From Crambe crambe (Eukaryota; Porifera; Demospongiae; Poecilosclerida; Crambeidae), in the NCBI GenBank assembly GCA_963924555.1, contig OZ004587.1:2604001-2668000 (forward strand): a DNA stretch of 64,000 bases, written 5' to 3'. The notes beneath the pieces are model-generated. The model did no database searches, was not told where the DNA came from, and saw nothing but the letters and a program-made list of their open reading frames with translations. Position 1 is the stretch's first letter; every line of letters begins with the position of its first letter. Of this stretch, positions 55,332-64,000 are shown piece by piece. Made by a program: the position numbers and the translations under genes.

Positions 55332-58300
55332 ATGGGTCCAAAGCCTAGGAATTTCTTCAATCCTAAATTTCCACCAGGCATAGTGGAGACAATTCTGAGG
55401 ACCTTGACTGTATTGGTAAGACACAGTAAATGACTGCATAGTCACATCATTATAACTATGACAGACCATAGCTACATAGCCCAAAAATTAAAATCACATT
55501 TTCACGAATAACAGATTCTCAATCACCACCTGGCCACTCCCAAATTCTAGACATTCACACATGTTTTTCTTGCTATAGTCTAACTACCCTCACCTTGTAC
55601 ATTCTGCTTCAGTCTTCTAGCTTATATTCTAAGCTTGAAATCCCTATTACTGCTTCTCCTTTGCAACCTACCAAGTGGTATTCTAAATACCCAAAATGAC
55701 TTTCAGGAATTGTGAAATTTATGAACATTTTGGTCCTTGAACTATACAGCAGTGTTTCCCCCAGTATACTAAATGCAGGGGTCTAGCACTAATTGAATTA
55801 TATTTTCATGAATATACTTAAGCACCCTGTTTGAAAGTACAGCTAGGGGAGACTCTGATACAGTAATAAAAAGAAATATTAGATACATGCATAATTTTTA
55901 TTTCCTGGGTGGTCATAATTATGAGGGTAATATACTTAAGCACCCTGTTTGAAAGTACAGCTAGGGGAGACTCTGCATGATACAGTAATAAAAAGAAATA
56001 TTAGATACATGCATAATTTTTATTTCCTGGGTGGTCATAATTATGAGGGTAATATACTTAAGCACCCTGTTTGAAAGTACAGCTAGGGGAGACTCTGATA
56101 CAGTAATAAAAAGAAATATTAGATACATGCATAATTTTTATTTCCTGGGTGGTCATAATTATGAGGGTAATATACTTAAGCACCCTGTTTGAAAGTACAG
56201 CTAGGGGAGACTCTGATACAGTAATAAAAAGAAATATTAGATACATGCATAATTTTTATTTCCTGGGTGGTCATAATTATGAGGGTAATAAATGTACGAT
56301 TTTTCCTAGCTGGAGTGTTTGCTCAATCCATGTCTGTTGTAGCAAAATTATGGTACATAAAAGCTTCTCTATTTTGGCTACCATGTTTTATCATACCAGA
56401 GCAGAGAATTAAACATATAATTATTAAAAATAGCCACAAAAGAATTACTGTATTTAACAAAGTGCAGTCAATCTATATGATACTTTCTTTCTCTTTAAAA
56501 TACAGTTGGGATCCTTGCCAGCTTTGATAGCATCTGCTGTTGCCATGGGCAGTGCAAACTATTTCATAACCAACAGTTCACCATCGGCATCACCTCCTCC
56601 ATCGTTTTTGGACTTCTCCCTAGGCTCTCCTGGGTTTGTTGTTGTCCTCTCAGCCCTCGCCCTCATTCTGGAGATGTCTTTTATCATTGTCCGGGTCCTT
56701 AACTTTGGATTTGTTAACTCCAACATGATGCCCTTCAGTGTTATTGTGAGTTTCACTCTTTAAATTTTCGGTTAGCCCATTTCATAAACCACTCATCACT
56801 TGCATGAATATTGTAACTAATAAAACATAAATATTGGAATACAACAGCATTGATGAACACTTATGAATCATGTAAAAAATTGTTATGGCTTGTTTTCCAT
56901 TTTATTGAAACATAGTACTAGATGAATGCAACAGAAAAATGAAAAGCACTGAAGTGCTAACCCTCTGCGCACACTATAATTGTGTATGTGTTTGCAGGTA
57001 GCTATTGAGCAGATCACCGATGAGGAAGAGTATTAAGTATTTCAATCATCTATAAAGTGTTCCATACTGTTGAGCTAGCTAGCAGTATCTGTACTACAAA
57101 TTCCACATTCTCATTATCAGTGCCTGCATGTGACTGCTAGAGAACTGCACAGATATGATTAAGCATGCAGGTAAGACAGTAGCAGCTAGCTAAATGCATA
57201 AAGCCATCATTGTAGACTTGCCACTCCAGCTACGTAGCTATGAGATTTATGCTGTTGCTCTAATCAACTCACCCTGTAGTATAGCCTAGATGGACTAGGT
57301 AATAGTTGGCAGTACAGAGTGTGCATTATATGGAATTATAGTATACTTCGGAGCTAGAATTGTGCCCTTCTTTCCGGAATAAAGCCTTTTTCCAAAAATC
57401 TGCTCAATTTAAACACTTGAGAGTATTGTCTAAACATCGTTAAGACTGAAGTTGAAGCGTGGTAAGTGCCGCTGGCTCCGGAATAGTTGTAACAGAGAGA
57501 CGGACAGACAAACTGAGTACTATAATTAACCCTTTTGCATGTGCAGAGGGTTAATAATCACTGTAGTATAACACTTATTGCATGACTGTAAAGTAAGGCT
57601 TAAAAAGATTATTATAGGGCTTGCTACTAGCTATAATAAAAATATTAATGGTCTGTTATTTTTAACGTTCCCTCCATAATTATACATGTAGATGATTTTC
57701 TTTGAGCTCAACCTCGTTCTTGCCTACATTGCCGGGTCCATAGTTAATGGTATAACTGGTGGCGTCATCTGGTATCCGTATTTCAATCTTCTCACAGTTT
57801 CTGTCAACGTTGCTGGAGGAGCATTCTTTGCTACTTGTGTGAGTTATCAAATACAGCAGGACCTCACTAGTAAGACCACCTATGGGACTGCCCAAATAAT
57901 GGAGTCAGTTCTGCTTGTGTTATCACAATTACTATTGGGGGACAGAATATCAGTGGTCTTAGTCTAGTCAACTTACTAATCTGGAAGCATGAATATCATA
58001 ATGTGGTTAATTACATAAGCAAAATAAGGGTATACAATTTTTTCATAAAGAATCAGCAATGTACTACATGTATGTAGGGGGAAATGTTGACACAAATGCA
58101 GACATTATGGACTTGGTTTTCCATGCACTCCAATTGAATGTCTGCCACTTACATGCTGAAATCAATATCTTTGCCTAAGGAGTCAAAGCACAAAATTAAT
58201 GAGCTCATACATTCACTTGCCAATTGAATATTACATAAACATACCTTAATAAAGTAGCTAGTGGAATCTCACCTCGTGATGACCATCTCAACATATAAAT

Positions 58301-59565
58301 TGGAGCATAGCAGTGACATGGCCTTTCAACTGCTCAATTTATTCTGGTGTAGTGAACAAAATATCTAGCTAGATGCAATGATTTAATATGTAGCTATGTC
58401 TCTGCAAAGAGCATAATAATAATATGCTTAGCAGTTGTAAATAGTTAACAGGCCCATCCTAATTTGCAGCAGAGCTTCTTAAACTAGAGATCCATGCAAT
58501 GAGTCAACAACTGTCCATGTAAAACATCTCATGGATCTATCAGTTCTCTTGATCATCTGGCTAGCTACTGTCTCTCACTTTAATTACTTTAATTGATTTT
58601 ATGTGTATGATAATTTACCACCACCTTATAGCCTCGGCCCCGGGCACTCTTTTGGGACCTGTCTAAAAGAGAGCCTGGTATCAGTTGTATGCGTTAGCCT
58701 CGGAATTCCAAGGCTTCCATATATTCCTCCGTAAATTGATGTTTATTCGTAAAAAAATAATCAGAGCACCAACTGCCTAAAGACAGTCTTGTTGAGCATA
58801 AATACTGCAGTAGCGAATGATATGGAGAAACTGGACAAAAACAAAGAAAAGGAGAAAGGAATCTCACTCTGTAAACTTTCAGGTTATTGCCTGTATACTA
58901 CACACATGCGCAAACCACCTCTGAATAATTGACACACTTGGGTCCCGGCCTTTTGTCCTTTGTACAGAGTCTGTCCTCTTTTGGGGGCTAGCTATGCTAC
59001 TTTGTATAGAGTGAATAGTCATTTGGAGTGTCCTGTGGCTGCTGTACGTGTTTCCTACAGCCCTGTAGCATAATCAATATAAAATCTTTTATGCTGCTAT
59101 AGACTAGCTGTACAATATTGTAGAAGGAAACCTGCTTACTCACTGTGACCACCTACATTATAAGCCAGGAACAAGTGACATAGAGACATGGAGGTCATTG
59201 ATACATGGGGGCATTGCCCCCATGAAATTTTCCATTAAGAATTACAGCATAATAATGGATTTGTAGCTAATAATTTTTTTTTTCAATACCTAAGCTAACC
59301 TCCCACTATCCACTCTTGCCCTCATACTCCATAACGTATGTCTTCCTCCACCTATGTTAATAGTGTTATTATACTATTTATGCTGCAATGCTACAATCAT
59401 TACAATGTATGTACCGTATTATGTATACAGGCATTTTGCCTTCTTTCTGCAATTTTGTATGTGATCATGGCTGTCTGGGACATAACATTCTTCGTGGGAA
59501 GGTGCAACAAAAGATTGATGATTGAAACTCAAGGAATGTACCGGCTTGAAGAAACAGCTGAATGA
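55332..59565 (+). CDS. Tetraspan gene 3: diverged MARVEL-like four-helix protein
   Basis: Four phase-0 exons (55332-55415, 56506-56745, 57692-57838 and 59431-59565) give 201 residues. The start MGPKPRNFFNPKFPPG aligns with the second half of exon 1 of genes 1 and 2; an in-frame stop lies at 55299, so no longer N-terminus is possible in this exon. Conserved marks are SLGSPGF, NFGFVNSNMMPFSVI, GSIVNGITGG and AVWDITFFVG. Loop 1 is Ser/Pro-rich (SSPSASPPPSF) and loop 2 is six residues longer than in gene 1. The C-terminus is different (YRLEETAE). Intron 1 contains a 118-bp tandem array. Intron 2 contains a possible alternative last exon at 56998-57036. Confidence 0.75.
55811..56288. repeat. Four tandem units of about 118-122 bp
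   Basis: Units start at about 55811, 55929, 56051 and 56169 with AATATACTTAAGCACCCTG and run to GGTCATAATTATGAGGGT. They are nearly identical; the second has a 4-base insertion (TGCATGATAC in place of TGATAC). The near identity implies a recent expansion. Open frames over the array are artefacts of the repeat. Confidence 0.95.
56998..57036 (+). other. Possible alternative terminal exon of tetraspan gene 3
   Basis: After a TTTGCAG acceptor, in phase 0 with exon 2, there is a 13-codon frame VAIEQITDEEEY plus stop. It would end the protein after two helices with an acidic EEY tail, much like the EEY end of genes 1 and 2. No counterpart was seen in genes 1 or 2. It may be chance. Confidence 0.25.
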
Positions 59566-60206
59566 ATAATATTATTATTAATGTTATTAGCTAACCCATC
59601 CATTACATTGCTGATTGTTTTAGCAGTAAACATTCGGTCTCTGTTGCAATATTTCTTACTATACTGTCTATACCATAAATAATTATAAGTTGAATTTGAG
59701 TACTGATAATGTGTCTCTTGACAACTACGTACGTAATTAAGACATCACCACCAGGGATATACCCATACTAATAAGCAGCCACCCACCCACCCTTGGGAGA
59801 CTCATTGTTATTATGACATCAATCCCACTTTCATTTGGGGGGAGTGGGCCTCTATGAATGAGACAGAAGTATTAGTATGCAACTACCTTTAAACTTGTGT
59901 TTCATCCTTTCATTTCTCCATTGTTCTTGTCTGGCATGATGGAGAACTAGTTGTTGAGCCACTCAAATTTAACTTGCTCCCTGCGTCTAGACTAGGAGGT
60001 TCAGTGTTTGAAGAAGCTTTGGTGTTCAGAGGGGGAGGGAGGGTCTTCAGTGCTTGGGAATGGAGGATGGGAAGAAATGGAAGATCACTCCCTGCAGAGA
60101 CCTGCATCTGGCTTGGGATCTTGTTCAATTGTCCATATGTGTACGTATATTCTCCATTTTCACTCAGTGCAAAACCCACACAAATAATAGATGTACTCGT
60201 GTGCAG
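59566..60206. other. Intergenic, 3' of tetraspan gene 3
   Basis: No gene seen. A 112-codon plus-strand frame (59974-60312) and a minus-strand frame opposite (59910-60179) overlap each other and run into the dispersed repeat. Neither has a recognisable domain. Confidence 0.45.
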
Positions 60207-60420
60207 TGGTGGTCACACAGGGGAGGGTGCAGGAGGGGGATGTGCCCCCTCCCGCGCGAAGCACAAAGCCAAAAATGCTTACTACTCTGAAGTATCCCAA
60301 ATTGGTCCTTAATTACTCCCTTTGGTGACTACATGTAAGTTCTAACAACCTGTGGTCACCAAAGGGAGTAGCCTTGGGGGGGGGGGGGGGACTTCCCCCT
60401 GCACCCCATGAAATCCTGCT
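60207..60420. repeat. Dispersed repeat with G run (copy 2)
   Basis: This is the second copy of the repeat at 12640-12900. The G run here is 15 bases (60376-60390). A short inverted repeat (CTCCCTTTGGTGAC against GTCACCAAAGGGAG) lies at 60318-60368. Confidence 0.7.
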
Positions 60421-60573
60421 GGGAACTATATCAGATGTCACCAGACTTTTATTACATATTTATATTGTAATATTATTATTGTAAGTTAAACACAGGGAAA
60501 TTAATAGCTACATGTACAGTGAACAAGCTAAAGTCTCAAGTCAAATCATTCTAATTCAGTGTTCCAAGCAATG

Positions 60574-63468
60574 TTACTGCTGGGGAGGGTATTTCTGTGG
60601 ATCAGCGTAAGGTGGAGGGGCCATCTTTTGTAAGGTGTTAGGGTAGGCCTGCTGCGATGATGAAGAGTTGCAGGGAGCTGCTGACATGGTGGCAGTAGTG
60701 GTGGTGGTGCGAGTCCTGCGGCGATAGCATACCACAATGCCAATGATAGTGATGGGAACGACTATTAGGAGAATGAAACCAGCAACACTCAAACCCACTA
60801 TAAGTCCAATAGGGGCTAGTCGATCACATACTGCAGAGAGATTATAATAATCATTAATTTCTACAAAACTGCATAGATTAATTAACTTATTTCTGTACAA
60901 CATGAATGAATGCTACCATGTACTAATAGTATTTTTTGAGGCTTCTAATATAATTTGGCAGCTACAAAGAAAGTTTTCCAATAACTACACTATTGATACT
61001 TGCCCCATGCCTTCACCATTCAAGGTATCAGTTTGAAGTTTGAACTAGTTAAAACAGTACCCATTAATACGTAGTAAGGTACTGTCCATTGCAGGGACAG
61101 TGGATCGGACCACTGACCTAATGAGATTCTTTCTAGTATAGCTATGTAACTATATCAGTTACTTAAATTATATGTATCACAATATCAATTCAACGTGGAA
61201 AAATAATTATCTATTTTAAATAAAAAAGAAAAGTAGGGATGGCTGTGTGCAGTTCAAAAAGTTCAGCAACAAGTGAGTGAGCTTCAGTCAAGTAACCCCT
61301 TACCCATCACCAACTACGAGCTAACTATTCTTACTTCACTCCCATTATATCTCATCTTGGCCTGTCATGGGAGTGAAGTAGTAGTTGGTGATGGGTAAGG
61401 GGTTACTTAACTGAAGTTCACTCACTTGTTGCTGAACACAGCCATCCCTATACTTTTCTTTTTTATAGAATAAATATCTTTCCTTACTTATATATCTGAT
61501 GTAATGCTCTAATTATAGACAACTAGATGCTGTGATCCTGCTATCAAAAGTTAAAGATCAAATAGTGTAGCTATGTAGTTCATTGGAGGTTTCATCATAA
61601 TATTGTATGAGGCGAAATGAATCTGATCTGGAAGGACTAATGCTATCTATACAGATTACCATTAACGTGCCTAGGGTTTATGCTCTGAGCATCGAAAGAC
61701 CAAGAGAGAAAACTAATGACAGATTTGCTAGTCAGTTGTGAGGTCAAGGTCCAAGAATCATGTGTACAGGGCGGGGCATAAAAATGTCTGCCACATTGTA
61801 GGTTGAAAGGTAGCAAGTTAGAAAATGACATGCTATTTTTGAACATGTCGAGTTAAAGGTAAAGAATTATAGCACAGTCAATTTTGAGTAGTGAACCATT
61901 AGTTATTTGATGATGATGATGAACGACCAGATAAAAATGGTGATTTTAGAAGTCGCTGTGAAATTATTCTGCTCTTCATAACTTGAGTCCTAGCCTGAAG
62001 GTGTTCTGTCTTCAAGTTAGGAGTAGGAGGAAAGTATTCTGGAGTTATGAAGGAAAATACTAAGTATTAGTCCAATGGGGTGATCCGTGCCATCCCTACT
62101 TAGGCAAAACCAAATAAATTTATTGCTTCACGGATCCGGCAGGTGTATTTTTTCTGAAATGCAATTAAAATTTTAATATGGGTGTGGTTTAGTAAGATCA
62201 CGAGATGTAGTTGGTGCACATGCGCATATGCACAATAATTGTGATGTCATAAATCTGGCGGGCTGCAGAGAGATCGAGATGGCAGAAACTACTTTTGCTT
62301 GGTTGTCAGTTACGGTGAAAAGTGGTGTAAAGACTTTAGTGCCCAGAAAAATAGTGAAAATTGGTGCATTTGGGCAGTTTTTAGAAAGTTTAGGGTTTGT
62401 GAATCAATCCGTTAAAAAAAAATCAGTATCAAAGAATGAAAGCTTCATCGATCCTGTCCATGAAGTAGAGATCTCCGCTCCTCTAACAGTTTGTGATCTC
62501 TGCTTATTATTCTCAGCTAACATGATAAAAATTCAATAGAATTAGTTCTCATAAAATTAGCTTATGAAACAAACCACCAACGTTTCGACCAGAATACTCT
62601 AGCCTTCATCAGGGTGATACAAAAAATGCACACAGAAACGTCCTTATATAGCTACGCTCGTTATCTAGACAACGCACATGCAAACGCCTATGGATATTAT
62701 ATTATACGTAGAATGCCAATACCTGAAGTCATAAACACTATTTCCCTAAGGCTTTAAGCGTAGAACGCTTAAAACGCTGCTCTTCTGAAGTTCAGAAGAG
62801 CAGCGTTTTAATAGGGATGTAGGTCTAGAACTTCAAGGTTGACGCTTAAAGCCTTAGGGAAATAGTGTTTATGACTTCAGGTATTGTAATAATAATAGAG
62901 AAGAAGAAGAATCCAGCGATTTACCTGCTTGCCGTATTTCTGAAACGGTAAGCTCTCTGGTCCTGAAACTTTGTCTGCACATTGTAGTAGGCTCTAGTAG
63001 GCTGGATAATCATTCACAGTAGCTTTTGTTAGGTCTAAGTGGGGGAACTAGAATTTCACTTTTGTATTAGTCTATAGGCGGCGCGCGCGGCCGTCCGAGT
63101 CATCCCTACATAGAGAGGGTAGCACTCTCTGATAATGGCAAACACAAATTCAAACACTAAATACAACCTGTGACTTTATTAATGCTGATTTTTACAGCCT
63201 GTTGTTTGTCAAACCATCCCTGTGTGATGGGCATAGCTAAATCCTCACTGGTTTGGTGTTGAAGTTTATATCCAGAAATTGATATGCAAACATTAAATTT
63301 GGAAATGAATAATTTAAAAAATGTCCCCTTTTGGCCACTCTATGGTTGACTCTGGGCCCCACCTGCTGGTACTTTACTTACAATTATCAATAGCATTTGC
63401 AAGATCACTTCTTCCACAACTTCTGTATGCTTGCACAACATCGCATACGCAGGGCTTATTGATTGAAT
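60574..63468 (-). CDS. 3' end of a single-pass membrane protein gene with PPPY tail
   Basis: Two exons are visible on the minus strand. The first (63382-63468, phase 1 in and out, GTAAGT donor) encodes a short Cys-rich piece, KPCVCDVVQAYRSCGRSD and on to AIDN. The second (60574-60830, after a CTCTCTGCAG acceptor) continues LCDRLAPIGLIVG into a hydrophobic helix of about 26 residues, then CYRRR, a Thr run, Ser/Gln-rich sequence, and ends APPPYADPQKYPPQQ. PPPY is a consensus WW-domain ligand, typical of NEDD4-family ubiquitin ligase binding. The protein is probably type I, with its Cys-rich part outside. It is not a third copy of genes A and B: no EGF precedes the helix and the tail is unrelated. 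The 5' exons were not found up to 64000. Confidence 0.6.
61221..61467. mobile_element. 247-bp foldback element
   Basis: The arms of about 100 bases pair nearly throughout: AAGAAAAGTAGGGATGGCTG against CAGCCATCCCTATACTTTTC, then AGCAACAAGTGAGTGA and TAACCCCTTACCCATCACCA with their complements. The loop has its own small inverted repeat, CACTCCCAT and ATGGGAGTG. There is no coding sequence. Confidence 0.85.
62574..62615 (-). other. Hammerhead-like core motif (tentative)
   Basis: Read on the minus strand, CTGATGA is followed by a possible stem (GGCTAG/CTGGTC, loop AGTATT) and then GAAAC, the three invariant parts of a hammerhead ribozyme core. One extra A lies between CTGATGA and the stem, and I could not find matching stems I and III. 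Hammerheads of this sort are known near the ends of Penelope-like elements. Confidence 0.25.
62718..62885. mobile_element. Nested perfect inverted repeat
   Basis: Outer arms of 43 bases (62718-62760 and 62843-62885) are exact inverses, beginning AATACCTGAAGTC. Inside is a second near-perfect palindrome, 62771-62809, with 19-base arms and a one-base centre. This two-level hairpin is non-coding. Confidence 0.9.
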
Positions 63469-64000
63469 CTGCAGAATCAAGTGAAGAAGTAGCTACGTAT
63501 TTTGATGATAATTATAACATAAACTAGTAGGATATAGGCAATATAGACATGCATTCAAGCACCAGGAAACAAGTTAGTATCAACTGTTGCATCATAGCTA
63601 TTCTTAAACCAATCTATTTGTAGATACAGTCAATACTGATTGCATGGTATCAAAGGTAGCTAATAGCTAATTCATTAGCTAACTGTCAGTGTGTCTCCAA
63701 CTTTTTGAAAACTACTTCAAGGATGTAAGCTCCAGAGGTGTTGGAAGCAAGATTCGATTGGTCAGGCCCGAATTTGAAATGTAATCCCACAGACCACTGA
63801 ATCTCTATAACCGGCTCTGGGAAAACCCTCCGTCGGGTGAAAATTAAAAAAATTTTGTTATGGTAAAATTTATTATCTATGGCCCTTTGGCTCTTTATTG
63901 CGCAAATTTCAAAGCTATACCTTTTATGACGCCTGAGGAACAGCTCTTAGAAAGATCGAGGTAGCGTCCATTAGCGTTATTGTTTTTTCGAGAAAAGCTG
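63469..64000. other. Right edge, no exon recognised
   Basis: No exon with convincing borders was found. Further 5' exons of the PPPY-tail gene should lie here or beyond the window. Confidence 0.4.

Larger units (their letters stand above)
60831..63381. other. Long intron upstream of the PPPY-tail exon
   Basis: It holds two foldback elements (61221-61467 and 62718-62885) and a hammerhead-like motif (62574-62615). A 103-codon plus-strand frame at 62228-62539 (MAETTFAWLSVTV inside) sits directly before that motif. I do not recognise it; it may belong to the same repeat. Confidence 0.45.

Noticed and set aside
60574..60830. Tail of a third EMI-EGF gene
   Set aside because: The helix and tail are unrelated to those of gene B, and no EGF exon lies upstream within 3 kb.
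62228..62539. 103-codon plus-strand gene (MAETTFAWLSV)
   Set aside because: No splice partners, domain or paralogue. It abuts the hammerhead-like repeat and may be part of it.

Overview
The window is animal genomic DNA with many introns: AT-rich, full of small inverted-repeat elements, simple repeats and the tag 'agctagcta'. Compact introns, symmetric EGF exons and this repeat texture suggest a demosponge, probably Amphimedon queenslandica or a relative. That is recognition from sequence style, not a database match.

Left 44.6 kb, minus strand: two tandem head-to-tail paralogues of a giant secreted or membrane protein. Each starts with a signal-peptide exon, then two exons that make an EMI domain, then a long run of one-exon calcium-binding-type EGF domains. 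Gene A (10295 down to 763, continuing off the left edge) shows 28 EGF exons. Gene B (44565 down to 13018) appears complete: by my hand count it has 89 single-EGF exons plus a final exon holding one EGF, a transmembrane helix and the start of a cytoplasmic tail, which ends in a last exon with a YENPLF motif. I estimate about 3,900 residues. Every EGF intron is phase 1.

The EGF exons are not a random string. They fall into four recurring types in a fixed protein order (E, D, N, S). On top of this, an 18-exon cassette present once in gene A (3795-8199) is present three times in tandem in gene B (25285-29687, 29919-36365, 37361-41919). Because 18 is not a multiple of four, each cassette junction breaks the four-type order, and the introns at the junctions are chimeras. 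Exon names A1-A28 and B1-B89 used below count from low to high coordinate, the reverse of transcript order.

Right part, plus strand (46432-59565): three tandem paralogous four-helix membrane proteins, MARVEL-like in layout, each of four phase-0 exons. Genes 1 and 2 are a recent duplication that includes introns and flanks, with later transposon insertions that tell the copies apart. Gene 3 is more diverged.

Far right, minus strand: the last two exons of a further single-pass membrane protein (63468 down to 60574) with a PPPY motif in its tail. Its 5' part lies outside the window or was not found.

The remainder is introns and intergenic DNA with TTAA-flanked elements, foldback elements, a 118-bp tandem array, a 42-bp minisatellite, a 109-bp CT tract and long G runs. 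I saw no tRNA, rRNA or CRISPR array. Exon borders were set by hand from reading frame and GT/AG signals, so a given border may be off by a few bases.
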